Both the position numbers and the translations under genes were made by a program. Shown here piece after piece: positions 1 through 8,956 of a stretch of 64,000 nt of DNA. Origin of the DNA: SZUA-36 sp964650905 (GTDB taxonomy: Bacteria > Pseudomonadota > Gammaproteobacteria > Xanthomonadales > SZUA-36); assembly GCA_964650905.1 (NCBI GenBank), contig CAZYVH010000002.1:17485-81484 (forward strand), given 5' to 3'. The notes under the pieces are model-generated. The model made no database searches and was not told the origin of the DNA. It was given only the letters and a program-made list of their open reading frames with translations. How positions within the stretch are numbered: the stretch's first letter is position 1; every line of letters starts with the position of its first letter.

Positions 1-1592
1 TCCGCCTGCAGACCATTACGCAATTGAAAACCCTCTAGCCAGCGTTCAAATCCCGCATCAAATAACTGGCCGCCATGGTACGGCACATCAACCCGTGCTG
101 CCATCTCCATGATCGTCGCAACCGCCGGGCCCGCATCACCCCGCTGTACCACCGGTGGCCAGTCAACTGCCTGTGGCCAGGCCGCAAGATAACTTCCGAG
201 CCAGAGGGAATCCACAGCCGGTCTCGAGAGCGTTAACGGCTGGTCGGGGCTGCCAACCAGCAACTTTTCCCCGTCCATACCCAGCAGTAAAAGGTATGCC
301 CGACTCTCGCCCTGTAATAACAGGACCACCGGCAAACCCAAACGCCTGATCCTGGACCAACTGCCCTGTTCCATGACACAGGCATAACCAAGGCTGGTGT
401 CGCCATCGCAGGCTGCCTGGATTGCCATCGCTGCCGTTTTGTCGTGCCACACATTGGCAAAGTCCTGCCAAACCCCGCGTTGATGATCGTCCAGCCACTG
501 AGTTGCCAGCGTGACTGCTGTCGCGCTTTTTGCTCCCGTCGGTGCCGTGTCCGCTGCAACCGGTGTATTTGCGGGTACACCCTTAGCCCCCCGCTGGGTA
601 CTCTGCGCCTGCCCGGTTTCACTGGCGGTAGCCTGGTCGATTTTTGCCACCGCCTGTCCGGTCCCATGCCCAACGGGTGCGAGCAACGCTCCGAATTTGA
701 TCGTTAACATGATCACGATCATCAAGAGACCCGCAGCACCCACCGCCCAGGGCCAGCGAGTGTGCCGGACACGGTGTTCACCCAGTTGCACTTCATTGGC
801 GGCGGCGTGCACCATGGTAGCCGTCACGTCGGAACTTTCACTGACGTATGCGGCCGCAAGTGCCCGGTCAGCAATGATATTAATCAAACGGGGGATCCCC
901 TGTGAGCGCTGATAGAGTGCCCGCATGGCACTGCGCCGAAACGGGTTACGCTGGGCGCCGGCAACTTGCATCCGGTGACGCACATACAATGGCGTATCTC
1001 CTGCGCTCAGCGGGGTCAGGTGAAAACGTGCGGTAATACGCTGGGCCAGTTGCCGCAAACTGCGGCGCTGCAGCAGTTCTCTCAGTTCCGGTTGTCCCAG
1101 CAATACCACCTGCAGGAGTTTCTCCTTGCTGGTTTCAAGGTTGGTCAGCAGCCTGACCTGTTCCAGCGCCTCGGGGCTGAGGTTTTGTGCCTCGTCAATA
1201 ATCACGACCACCCGTTCACCGCGTGTATGCGCAGCTAAAAGGTAACGGTTCAGACCGTCGACCAGCAGCCGGGTACTGTCCTGGGTACCACGTATATCAA
1301 TTTCCAGTTCTTCGGAGATTGCAGCCAACAGTTCACGAGGGGTCACCAGTGGGTTGAGTAACAGTGCAATACGGGTGTCGGCCGGCACCTGCTCCAGCAA
1401 ACAGCGGCACAAGGTGGTTTTACCCGTTCCCACCTCACCGGTCAACTGCACGAAACCACCGCTGCCACCCTTGCCAATGCCGTACAGAAGGTGCGCCAAT
1501 GCATCACGATGACGTGCACTCAAAAACACAAAAACGGGGTCCGGTGTGATTGAAAAAGGTGCCTCAACGAGGCCAAAATAACGCAGATACAT
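1..1592 (-). CDS. ExeA/MshM-type AAA ATPase with peptidoglycan-binding region (3' end outside window)
   Basis: The gene reads leftwards from ATG at 1592 and is open to base 1 (530 codons), so the C-terminus is missing. The start MYLRYFGLVEAPFSITPDP is typical of the ExeA/GspA-like AAA ATPase family. A Walker A motif GEVGTGKTT and a Walker B motif VVVIIDEAQNL follow. A single membrane segment (about WAVGAAGLLMIVIMLTIKFG) separates the cytoplasmic ATPase from a periplasmic part, which ends in a region resembling a peptidoglycan-binding domain. Family members help secretion or pilus machines cross or anchor in the cell wall. The partner system is not visible here, so the exact role (type II secretion or MSHA pilus) is open. 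The gene is divergent from the oxidase cluster. Confidence 0.85.
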   Translation of the reverse strand, partial: MYLRYFGLVEAPFSITPDPVFVFLSARHRDALAHLLYGIGKGGSGGFVQLTGEVGTGKTTLCRCLLEQVPADTRIALLLNPLVTPRELLAAISEELEIDIRGTQDSTRLLVDGLNRYLLAAHTRGERVVVIIDEAQNLSPEALEQVRLLTNLETSKEKLLQVVLLGQPELRELLQRRSLRQLAQRITARFHLTPLSAGDTPLYVRHRMQVAGAQRNPFRRSAMRALYQRSQGIPRLINIIADRALAAAYVSESSDVTATMVHAAANEVQLGEHRVRHTRWPWAVGAAGLLMIVIMLTIKFGALLAPVGHGTGQAVAKIDQATASETGQAQSTQRGAKGVPANTPVAADTAPTGAKSATAVTLATQWLDDHQRGVWQDFANVWHDKTAAMAIQAACDGDTSLGYACVMEQGSWSRIRRLGLPVVLLLQGESRAYLLLLGMDGEKLLVGSPDQPLTLSRPAVDSLWLGSYLAAWPQAVDWPPVVQRGDAGPAVATIMEMAARVDVPYHGGQLFDAGFERWLEGFQLRNGLQA

Positions 1593-1923
1593 GTTGAGTT
1601 TCCTGGGGCCTGTTGGGTAGTTTAGCCGGCTAACCCGGATATTTTAGCAGCATACTGAGAGGATGGCGCCTGACAGGCGGTACTGAACGCCGATCTTGAT
1701 TGGGGATCATAACTGTAGCTTTGGGTTGCGGGAATTTCTTTTCTGGCAAGCCGAAAGTTTAGGAGGTTTTTCAAGACTGAGACTTGCTCATATAATAATA
1801 ACAAAGTTATACTGAAAAGTTATTGTTTTTAATATCCCAATACCAATACTGTGATTCGTGCAACGTAATCCTTTGGTTTTGTGCCATTGAATCTGGGGAA
1901 ACTACCTTGAGGCCTGAGCTTTC
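1593..1923. promoter_or_regulatory. Intergenic region between the divergent ExeA-like gene and the oxidase operon
   Basis: This 331-bp stretch lies between divergent starts and must carry promoters for both the ExeA-like gene and the coxB-led operon. It is more AT-rich than its neighbours around 1785-1850. I see no convincing ORF, RNA gene or operator, and I could not fix a -35/-10 pair with confidence. Confidence 0.4.
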
Positions 1924-3108
1924 ATGAAGAAGGAAAATACCGTCATTGTTGGTCTGGCAGTATTGGCCGCCGTCATCGCGGCCATATGGTTGCTGCTTGC
2001 TGCCCCGGCTTTGACCGGCAACGCGATCAATATGCCGCAAGGTGTAACACCGCAAAGTGCCGATAATTATGATCTGCATATGACCGTTTTGTGGATTTGC
2101 ATCATTATCGGCGCACTGGTTTACAGTACGATGTTTACATCCATCGTATTACACCGCAAATCCCGTGGCCACAAGGCAGCCCAGTTCAGCCATTCGACCC
2201 GTGCCGAGATTATCTGGACCATCATCCCTGTTCTGATTCTCGTTGCCATGGCCCTGCCGGCAACGCGCGCGCTGATCAGGTTGGAGGACACCAGCGGGGC
2301 CGAGATGACCATCAAAATTACCGGGTTTCAATGGCGCTGGAAGTATGAATACCCGGACCAGGGCATTCAATACATATCTTCGCTCGACGCGGCATCCAAT
2401 GTGGCCCGTCAGTTACATTCCGGTGTCGCACCGTCAAGTGTTGATAATTACCTGTTGAATGTCGACCACCCACTGGTCCTGCCGGTCGGCAAAAAAATCA
2501 AGATTCTGATCACCGCGGACGATGTGATCCACTCATGGTGGGTTCCTGATCTGGGTTGGAAAAAGGACGCCATCCCGGGCTTTATCAACGAGGCCTGGAC
2601 CTTAATAGAAGAACCGGGTATCTACCGCGGCCAATGTGCGGAACTGTGTGGCAGGGATCATGGTTTTATGCCCATTGTCGTCAAGGCATTACCCGCAGCA
2701 GAATTTGAAAAATGGATATATCAGGAATTAGCGGCTGAAAAAAGCCAGCAAGTGGATAGCGACCGACTCTGGAGCCGGCAGGACCTGATGCAACAGGGCA
2801 AAAACGTCTATGCGAGTGCCTGTGCAACCTGTCACCAACTCAACGGCCAGGGGCTTGAACCCGCCTTTCCGGCTTTGGCCGGAAGCACGGTGGCGACAGG
2901 GCCGGTCGCTGATCATATCGATATTGTCATGAATGGGCGGGCCGGCACCGCCATGAGCGCCTGGCGTGGGAAACTGACTGCAACGGATACTGCGGCTGTA
3001 CTGACCTATACCCGTAATGCCTTTGGCAACCACACCGTTGATGTTGTGCAACCACGCACAATTGCCGATATCAAGCGTCATAGCGAAGCATTGAGAACAG
3101 CACCATGA
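1924..3108 (+). CDS. coxB: Cytochrome c oxidase subunit II with fused C-terminal cytochrome c domain
   Basis: Subunit II of the aa3-type terminal oxidase accepts electrons at the CuA centre. The 394-aa protein has two membrane helices (about 54-76 and 95-116) and a periplasmic cupredoxin domain. Its CuA ligands are H203, C238, E240, C242, H246 and M249. A class I cytochrome c domain follows, with heme motif C300-ATC303-H304. This is the caa3-like arrangement, in which a cytochrome c is built into the oxidase. It is first in the oxidase operon and its stop overlaps the coxA start as ATGA. Confidence 0.97.
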   Translation: MKKENTVIVGLAVLAAVIAAIWLLLAAPALTGNAINMPQGVTPQSADNYDLHMTVLWICIIIGALVYSTMFTSIVLHRKSRGHKAAQFSHSTRAEIIWTIIPVLILVAMALPATRALIRLEDTSGAEMTIKITGFQWRWKYEYPDQGIQYISSLDAASNVARQLHSGVAPSSVDNYLLNVDHPLVLPVGKKIKILITADDVIHSWWVPDLGWKKDAIPGFINEAWTLIEEPGIYRGQCAELCGRDHGFMPIVVKALPAAEFEKWIYQELAAEKSQQVDSDRLWSRQDLMQQGKNVYASACATCHQLNGQGLEPAFPALAGSTVATGPVADHIDIVMNGRAGTAMSAWRGKLTATDTAAVLTYTRNAFGNHTVDVVQPRTIADIKRHSEALRTAP

Positions 3109-4751
3109 GTGATATCACCTATACCGATCTTGAACCGTCTGACGACGCACACACCGACCATGACCACAAACCGGAAGGTTTTCTGAACCGCTGGTTGTTC
3201 ACCACCAACCACAAGGACATCGGAACACTCTACCTGATATTTTCCCTATTGATGTTCCTCATCGGCGGCGCCATGGCCATGGTCATACGCGCCGAACTGT
3301 TCATGCCGGGCCTGCAGTTGGTCGAACCCGAATTTTTCAACCAGATGACCACCATGCACGCACTGATCATGGTGTTTGGCGCCGTCATGCCTGCCTGGGT
3401 AGGTTTTGCCAACTGGATGATCCCGATGATGATCGGGGCACCCGATATGGCCCTGCCACGCATGAATAACTGGAGCTTCTGGATTTTGCCATTTGCATTT
3501 GCCATGTTGCTTTCAACGTTGTTCATGGAGTCCGGCGGGCCGGCGGCAGGTTGGACCCTGTACCCACCCCTGTCCCTGCAAACCGGTGACAGTTTTGCAT
3601 TTGTCGTATTCTCTGTGCACATGATGGGCATTTCTTCCATCATGGGTTCAATCAATATCATTGCAACCATCACCAATATGCGCGCCCCTGGCATGACTCT
3701 GCTGCGTATGCCAATGTTTGTCTGGACCTGGCTGATTACCGCCTTTTTGCTGATCGCGGTGATGCCGGTCCTCGCGGGTGCGGTGACGATGCTGCTGACT
3801 GACCACTTCTTTGGTACCAATTTCTTCAACGCGGCCGGTGGTGGTGACCCGGTCATGTTCCAGCACATCTTCTGGTTCTTCGGACACCCCGAAGTTTACA
3901 TTATGATCCTGCCGGCCTTTGGTGTGATTTCAGAAATTTTACCGACTTTTGCGCGCAAACCACTGTTCGGCTATGCCTCTATGGTCTATGCCACCGCGAG
4001 CATTGCGCTGCTGTCATTTATCGTCTGGGCACACCACATGTTCACCGTTGGTATGCCCTTGCAGGGCGAATTGTTTTTCATGTATGCCACGATGCTGATC
4101 TCGGTACCTACCGGTGTCAAGGTGTTCAACTGGGTCAGCACCATGTGGCAGGGCGAAATGACATTTGAAACACCGATGCTGTTTGCGATCGCGTTCCTGG
4201 TGTTGTTCACCATTGGCGGCTTTTCCGGCTTGATGTTGGCCATCACCGCGGCGGATTTTCAATACCAGGATACCTATTTCGTGGTTGCACACTTCCACTA
4301 TGTGCTGGTGCCGGGCGCGGTATTTGCATTAATGGCAGCGACGTATTACTGGCTACCCAAGTGGACTGGTCACATGTATTCCGAGACATGGGGCAAAATC
4401 CATTTCTGGTTGTCGGCTATATTCGTCAACGTACTTTTCTTCCCGCAACATTTCCTTGGTCTCGCCGGTATGCCACGCAGAATACCCGACTATTCACCGC
4501 AATTTGCCGATTTCAACATGGTTTCATCCATTGGTGGTTTCGCTTTTGGCGCAACCCAGCTGATATTTGTCGGCGTCATCGCGCATTGCGTTTACAAAAG
4601 CAGGGTCAAGGCAGGCTCACGGGTCTGGGAAGGCGCCATGGGTCTGGAATGGACGCTGGATTCACCACCGCCCTACCACAGTTTTACTACACCACCGCTT
4701 GTATCCCATAACATGGTCCGTCATCCACGCAATACCGAGGCGCCGGAATGA
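3105..4751 (+). CDS. coxA: Cytochrome c oxidase subunit I
   Basis: This is the catalytic heme-copper subunit that reduces O2 at the heme a3/CuB site in the inner membrane. Its 548 aa match the usual length, with about 12 hydrophobic helices. The CuB ligand and cross-linked tyrosine region HPEVY, the paired histidines in WAHHMFTVG, and the heme ligand region VAHFHYVL are all present. Translation is coupled to coxB by a 4-bp overlap. The last codons overlap the start of the next small ORF at 4748. Confidence 0.98.
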   Translation: MSDITYTDLEPSDDAHTDHDHKPEGFLNRWLFTTNHKDIGTLYLIFSLLMFLIGGAMAMVIRAELFMPGLQLVEPEFFNQMTTMHALIMVFGAVMPAWVGFANWMIPMMIGAPDMALPRMNNWSFWILPFAFAMLLSTLFMESGGPAAGWTLYPPLSLQTGDSFAFVVFSVHMMGISSIMGSINIIATITNMRAPGMTLLRMPMFVWTWLITAFLLIAVMPVLAGAVTMLLTDHFFGTNFFNAAGGGDPVMFQHIFWFFGHPEVYIMILPAFGVISEILPTFARKPLFGYASMVYATASIALLSFIVWAHHMFTVGMPLQGELFFMYATMLISVPTGVKVFNWVSTMWQGEMTFETPMLFAIAFLVLFTIGGFSGLMLAITAADFQYQDTYFVVAHFHYVLVPGAVFALMAATYYWLPKWTGHMYSETWGKIHFWLSAIFVNVLFFPQHFLGLAGMPRRIPDYSPQFADFNMVSSIGGFAFGATQLIFVGVIAHCVYKSRVKAGSRVWEGAMGLEWTLDSPPPYHSFTTPPLVSHNMVRHPRNTEAPE

Positions 4752-4879
4752 ACCATGCACCGCCTACCAGTGAGTGGCAGTGTAAACGTCAGCGGGCGGT
4801 TAAAACGGCCCTGCTGCTCGGCCTGCTTGCCGTTCTGATTTTTGTGGCCTTCATCGCTTCATCTATCATGGGACTTTGA
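4748..4879 (+). CDS. 43-aa single-pass membrane protein between coxA and ctaG
   Basis: ATG at 4748 lies inside the coxA stop (ATGA overlap), and TGA at 4877-4879 falls just before the ctaG start. The peptide has a short basic N-terminus (CKRQRAVK), then one hydrophobic helix ending FIASSIMGL. Small membrane proteins often sit at this position in proteobacterial cox operons and are presumed to assist oxidase assembly. No function can be read from the sequence itself. The tight packing between two essential assembly genes argues that it is translated. Confidence 0.7.
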   Translation: MNHAPPTSEWQCKRQRAVKTALLLGLLAVLIFVAFIASSIMGL

Positions 4880-4880
4880 T

Positions 4881-5447
4881 TTGGATCAACAGCAGAAAAA
4901 CCGTCGCCTGGCAAAACGACTGGTACTGGTCGCCGTAGGTATGTTCGGCTTCGGTTTTGCCCTGTGGCCGCTGTACAACGTTTTTTGTAATGTCACCGGT
5001 CTCGGTGGCCGGGCCATCCAGATCGAGCAAAACAACGACCAGGCGATTGCCTCTGAGCGGGTTGTGCAAATCCGTTTTGATGCCAGTGTCAACTCTTCAC
5101 TGCCATGGATTTTCCAAGCTGAGGAGAAAACCATGCAAGTACAACTGGGCGTACCCACCAAAGCCCTGTACCTGACGATGAATCCGGCTGCCGAGGAAAT
5201 GACCGGGCAGGCGATTTATAATGTCTCGCCACCCGAGGCCAGCCTGTATTTCGTCAAGACCGAGTGCTTCTGCTTCACCGAGCAGACCCTGGCGGCCAAT
5301 GAAAGCCGCGAGATGCCTGTCATATTTTATGTGAAACCGGATTTGCCAGAGACTATCCAGGACATCACCTTGTCCTACACCTTTTTCCGCCAGGGCTATA
5401 GCCCGTCACACGGCATGACCCACCATCAAGGAATAATCGGAAACTAG
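4881..5447 (+). CDS. ctaG: Cytochrome c oxidase copper assembly protein CtaG/Cox11
   Basis: This membrane-anchored copper chaperone delivers Cu to the CuB site of subunit I. I chose TTG at 4881 because it gives a family-like N-terminus (DQQQKNRRLAKRLVLVAVGMFGFGFALWPLYNVFC) and starts right after the preceding stop. An upstream ATG at 4842 would overlap the 43-aa gene by 38 bp. One N-terminal helix is followed by the periplasmic immunoglobulin-like domain with the copper-binding CFCF motif (KTECFCFTEQ). The length of about 188 aa is normal. The coxC start follows directly. Confidence 0.93.
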   Translation: MDQQQKNRRLAKRLVLVAVGMFGFGFALWPLYNVFCNVTGLGGRAIQIEQNNDQAIASERVVQIRFDASVNSSLPWIFQAEEKTMQVQLGVPTKALYLTMNPAAEEMTGQAIYNVSPPEASLYFVKTECFCFTEQTLAANESREMPVIFYVKPDLPETIQDITLSYTFFRQGYSPSHGMTHHQGIIGN

Positions 5448-5448
5448 C

Positions 5449-6318
5449 ATGGCTCAACACGCTGAAGGTTCATATTACGTGCCACACGGCACAAAATGGC
5501 CGATCCTGGGATCACTGGGGATGGTCACCACGCTGGCCAGCGCAGCCAACTGGTTAAATGGTTCATCGATAGCCGGGATCACGTTCTGGGTGGGTGTGGC
5601 CATTCTCGTTTTCATGCTGTTTGGCTGGTTTGGCACCGTCATCCGTGAGAGCGAAAGCGGCTTGTATAACGAACAGGTCGATGGCTCGTTCCGGCTGGGT
5701 ATGGCCTGGTTCATATATTCGGAAGTGATGTTTTTTGCGGTATTGTTTGGTGCCCTGTTCTACGCGCGGGCACTGTCCGTACCCTGGCTGGGTGGGTCAG
5801 GCACCGGGGCTGCGACCAATGAACTGCTGTGGCAGGGTTATCAGCCGATGTGGCCGACCAATGGCCCGGCCAACGTGGGCGGTGAATTCCAGACCATTCC
5901 TGCGTTTGGCGTGCCCTTTTTAAACACACTGATCCTGCTCAGCTCCGGTCTAACCATTACGCTGGCCCACCATGGCCTCATAAAGCAACGGCGCAAAGCA
6001 CTGGTCGGCTGGCTGCTGGCCACGGTGATACTGGGTTTCAGCTTTATAACACTACAGGTGGGTGAGTACCATGAAGCTTACACCGAACTCGGTCTGACCT
6101 TTGGTTCCGGTATCTATGGCGCGACTTTTTTCATGTTGACGGGTTTTCACGGCTTCCATGTAACATTGGGTGCGGTCATGTTGACGGTCATTATGCTACG
6201 CAGCCTCAAAGGGCACTTTAAACCCCGGCAACATTTCGCATTTGAAGCCGTTGCGTGGTACTGGCATTTCGTGGATGTGGTCTGGCTGGGGCTGTTTATC
6301 TTTGTTTACGCTCTTTGA
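5449..6318 (+). CDS. coxC: Cytochrome c oxidase subunit III
   Basis: This 289-aa multi-helix membrane protein stabilises the oxidase core. It begins AEGSYYVPHGTKWPILGS and carries the family segments SEVMFFAVLFGALFYAR and GFHGFHVTLGA. It ends with the usual AVAWYWHFVDVVWLGLFIFVYAL helix. It starts 1 bp after ctaG and is the last plus-strand gene before the inverted DUF2909 gene. Confidence 0.97.
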   Translation: MAQHAEGSYYVPHGTKWPILGSLGMVTTLASAANWLNGSSIAGITFWVGVAILVFMLFGWFGTVIRESESGLYNEQVDGSFRLGMAWFIYSEVMFFAVLFGALFYARALSVPWLGGSGTGAATNELLWQGYQPMWPTNGPANVGGEFQTIPAFGVPFLNTLILLSSGLTITLAHHGLIKQRRKALVGWLLATVILGFSFITLQVGEYHEAYTELGLTFGSGIYGATFFMLTGFHGFHVTLGAVMLTVIMLRSLKGHFKPRQHFAFEAVAWYWHFVDVVWLGLFIFVYAL

Positions 6319-6387
6319 GTTGAATACACCTGCGCCAAAGCCCGCAACTCCAAGGGCTTTGTTTTACGGATAAACAGTCTTTTTTAT

Positions 6388-6615
6388 CTACCCTGCACCT
6401 TTATAATTGACCGGGCCGCCGGATGGCTCAATCCAGCCCGCCAGGAACATCAGGTAGAGAAGTATGAAGAGCAGCAATGAAAGTGCAATACGCCACACCA
6501 ATCGACGCATCGTGCGCTCACCCCTGCCCTTGTCCCTGACCATAAAAACGAATGCAGAGCCCAGCGAATACAGAATCCCAAGCAGGAAGACGACAATAAT
6601 GGCTTTGGCCAACAT
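6388..6615 (-). CDS. DUF2909 twin-transmembrane small protein
   Basis: This 75-aa protein has two hydrophobic helices flanking a charged loop (MVRDKGRGERTMRRLVWR), which is the DUF2909 layout. DUF2909 genes commonly sit beside SURF1 in gamma- and betaproteobacterial oxidase clusters, and a role in oxidase biogenesis is inferred from that context only. It is the only reversed gene in the cluster. Its ATG (6613-6615) lies just 18 bp from the divergent surf1 ATG, and neither start has a clear Shine-Dalgarno sequence. Confidence 0.85.
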   Translation of the reverse strand: MLAKAIIVVFLLGILYSLGSAFVFMVRDKGRGERTMRRLVWRIALSLLLFILLYLMFLAGWIEPSGGPVNYKGAG

Positions 6616-6633
6616 CAGGTCAGTATAATAAAT

Positions 6634-7368
6634 ATGGCGGAAAAAGTATTGAGTTCGTGTAAACCTTCCATCGGTATTACACTGGTGCTGTTGCCGCTGG
6701 TGTTGTTATTCGCCGGTTTGGGGACATGGCAACTACACCGGGCAACCCAGAAAACGGTGCTGGAGCAGCAGTTCCTGGTGGCTCAAAGCATGCCGTTGGC
6801 AGAAGCCCTGCAGGGGGACAACCGTTTTGCACAGGTACAAGCCGATGGTCACTATGACACGCAACGGCATGTCCTGCTGGATAACCAGGTTTGGCACGGA
6901 CATGCTGGTGTATACGTCTTCACACCGTTTTACCTGCCGGGCGGCAGCGCCATTCTGGTCAACCGGGGCTGGCTGCCGATGCCACCTGATCGCAGAACCC
7001 TGCCCCGGGTTGCAACACCTGCTCAGGATATCGTTTTGCGAGGCAGACTCAACACCGCGCCGGTTCCCGGTCGCAAACTCGGCCCCGCTGACCAACTTGA
7101 TAACAGCCACTGGCCACAACTGGTAACCTATCTGGATATTGCGGATATTTCCGCTGCCCTTGGAACAGCGCTGGATCAAAAAATCGTACAACTATCTCCA
7201 GGTGAGACTTCCGGATTTAAGGGGCGTGAATGGCAACCGGTGTTCCTCACATCCAAACGCCACCGGGCCTATGCGTTCCAGTGGTTTGCATTGTCGATGG
7301 CGTGTATCGTATTGTGGCTTTTCTCCGGATTCAGGAGTGCTGCCCCAAGGCACCAGGCCAGGCCATGA
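6634..7368 (+). CDS. surf1: SURF1 family cytochrome oxidase assembly protein
   Basis: SURF1 proteins help insert heme a into subunit I. The 244-aa product has the two-helix topology: an N-terminal helix (GITLVLLPLVLLFAGLGTWQL) and a C-terminal helix (FQWFALSMACIVLWLFSGF) flank a periplasmic domain. The family signatures LGTWQLHRA, ILVNRGWLP and AYAFQWFAL are present. The gene ends with an ATGA overlap into the Sco-like gene. Confidence 0.93.
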   Translation: MAEKVLSSCKPSIGITLVLLPLVLLFAGLGTWQLHRATQKTVLEQQFLVAQSMPLAEALQGDNRFAQVQADGHYDTQRHVLLDNQVWHGHAGVYVFTPFYLPGGSAILVNRGWLPMPPDRRTLPRVATPAQDIVLRGRLNTAPVPGRKLGPADQLDNSHWPQLVTYLDIADISAALGTALDQKIVQLSPGETSGFKGREWQPVFLTSKRHRAYAFQWFALSMACIVLWLFSGFRSAAPRHQARP

Positions 7369-7967
7369 AACTGACACGCCAACAGCTGATGCTGCTGGGT
7401 ATTGCCGCACTCTTTTGCGGGCCGCTTTTCCTGGTCATGCTGATGCGTTCATCCTGGTGGGATTATCAGCCTGCACGTCTGAATAATCATGGTCAGCTGC
7501 TACAGCCACCGCTGCAGCTCACACTGGCTGACAACCACGCCATCGATGGCAAATGGTTACTGCTCTACCTGCTCCCCGAAACCTGTGAACGGCAATGCAC
7601 CGGCATGATCACCGCATTGCGACAGATCCACACAGCCGCCGGCCGGCAAAGACAACAGCTCACGCTCGTTTTACTGGGCGCCAGCGACCCTGACCCCACT
7701 TTACGCGAACAACTTCTTTCGCTCTACCCGCTACTTGTCTTTGTCACCGACAAGCCCGCAAAAACACTTGCAAGGCTGTCACAGATCAAACCAGGAAAGA
7801 CCTCTGAGGCGGGTGGGTCAGGAGAAAGGGATAGACACTTTGATACCTTTATCGTCGACCCTGACCAACGAGTGATTCTCGCTTATAATGCAGAACATAA
7901 TCCAAACGACATCAACACGGACCTGAAACGCTTGCTGAAGTGGTCCAAGCAGGACACTATGCCATGA
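7365..7967 (+). CDS. Sco/SenC-like thioredoxin-fold membrane protein of the oxidase cluster
   Basis: ATG at 7365 overlaps the surf1 stop, and the product is 200 aa. It has an N-terminal membrane anchor (LLGIAALFCGPLFLVML) and a periplasmic domain with WLLLYLLPETCERQC. That segment resembles the CxxxC copper-site region of Sco proteins, here C-E-R-Q-C. Sco proteins mature the CuA centre of subunit II. Sequence resemblance outside this motif is weak, so an exact Sco1 function is inferred. The ORF extends upstream in frame to 7230, but that part overlaps surf1. Confidence 0.75.
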   Translation: MKLTRQQLMLLGIAALFCGPLFLVMLMRSSWWDYQPARLNNHGQLLQPPLQLTLADNHAIDGKWLLLYLLPETCERQCTGMITALRQIHTAAGRQRQQLTLVLLGASDPDPTLREQLLSLYPLLVFVTDKPAKTLARLSQIKPGKTSEAGGSGERDRHFDTFIVDPDQRVILAYNAEHNPNDINTDLKRLLKWSKQDTMP

Positions 7968-8956
7968 ACCTGAACTTTCACAGATTGGCAGCGCTGGCTG
8001 CCATCATCGCCTTTTGCGTAATCGTTCTGGGTGCCTGGGTGCGTCTGTCGCACGCGGGACTCGGCTGCCCCGACTGGCCGGGATGTTACGGTCAGCTGAC
8101 CTGGCCTGAGGCAAGTCACGAGATTGCGTCGGCCAACGAGGCATTTCCAGAACGGCCTTATGAAGCAACCAAGGCCTGGCGTGAAATGGTCCACCGTTAC
8201 CTGGCCGGCGCGCTGGTGCTGCTGGTGTTTGCCCTGACCCTGAAAGCCTGGCGTGAACCGCAATCAACACAGCTCATCAAGCGACTGACAGCCTTTTTGG
8301 TATTACTGATCGTATTCCAGGCGCTGCTGGGTATGTGGACGGTCACGCTGAAACTCAAACCCATCATCGTTATGGCACATTTGCTGGGTGGTTTGACCAC
8401 GTTCTCGATTCTGCTGTGGCTGGTATTTTCCAGTCGCACCGGTGCACAGGCAGCACCCGACAAACGCGCCCGCAAGCTCCGGGGACTTATCGTCATCGCA
8501 TTGGTCGTACTGGCCATGCAGATAGCACTGGGTGGTTGGACCAGCGCCAATTACGCAGCGCTGGCCTGCCCGGATGTACCAGCCTGTACCGGTCAGTGGT
8601 GGCCCGATACCAATTTCAGGGAAGGCTTTGTCCTGTGGCGTGAAATCGGCGTTGACTATGAAGGGGGCATCCTCGATCAACCCTCAAGGATAGCCATACA
8701 CATGGCTCACCGTATCGGCGCGGTAATAACATTGTTGATGTTGCTGTTGATGGCCGCTCGTGCCATCAAAGTCCCACAGTTACGTGCCAGTGGGCAACTA
8801 CTGCTGGTGCTGGTATTGGGGCAGTTTACACTCGGGGTTCTGAACGTGGCGCTTTACCTGCCCCTGGCCAATGCCGTGGCCCACAATGCCGGCGCGGCGC
8901 TGTTGCTGGCGACTTTGCTCGGTATGCTGAACAAATCGAGCCGACAGAACTATTGA
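7964..8956 (+). CDS. ctaA: Heme A synthase (CtaA/COX15)
   Basis: CtaA oxidises the C8 methyl of heme O to the formyl group of heme A. The 330-aa protein starts at ATG 7964, overlapping the previous stop. It shows about eight helices with the family motifs VRLSHAGLGCPDWPGC and MVHRYLAG, and a second half-repeat (GGWTSANYAALACPDVPAC, AHRIGAVIT). The paired cysteines in the two periplasmic loops are retained. The gene ends with a TTGA overlap into ctaB. Confidence 0.95.
   Translation: MNLNFHRLAALAAIIAFCVIVLGAWVRLSHAGLGCPDWPGCYGQLTWPEASHEIASANEAFPERPYEATKAWREMVHRYLAGALVLLVFALTLKAWREPQSTQLIKRLTAFLVLLIVFQALLGMWTVTLKLKPIIVMAHLLGGLTTFSILLWLVFSSRTGAQAAPDKRARKLRGLIVIALVVLAMQIALGGWTSANYAALACPDVPACTGQWWPDTNFREGFVLWREIGVDYEGGILDQPSRIAIHMAHRIGAVITLLMLLLMAARAIKVPQLRASGQLLLVLVLGQFTLGVLNVALYLPLANAVAHNAGAALLLATLLGMLNKSSRQNY

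Noticed and set aside
163..673. Short minus ORFs near the left edge
   Set aside because: They are in other frames of the ExeA-like gene, whose open frame runs off the window edge and has clear ATPase motifs.
3230..3868. 212-aa minus-strand ORF
   Set aside because: It is the antisense shadow of coxA and is made up of Met/Ile/Ala-rich sequence without domain features.
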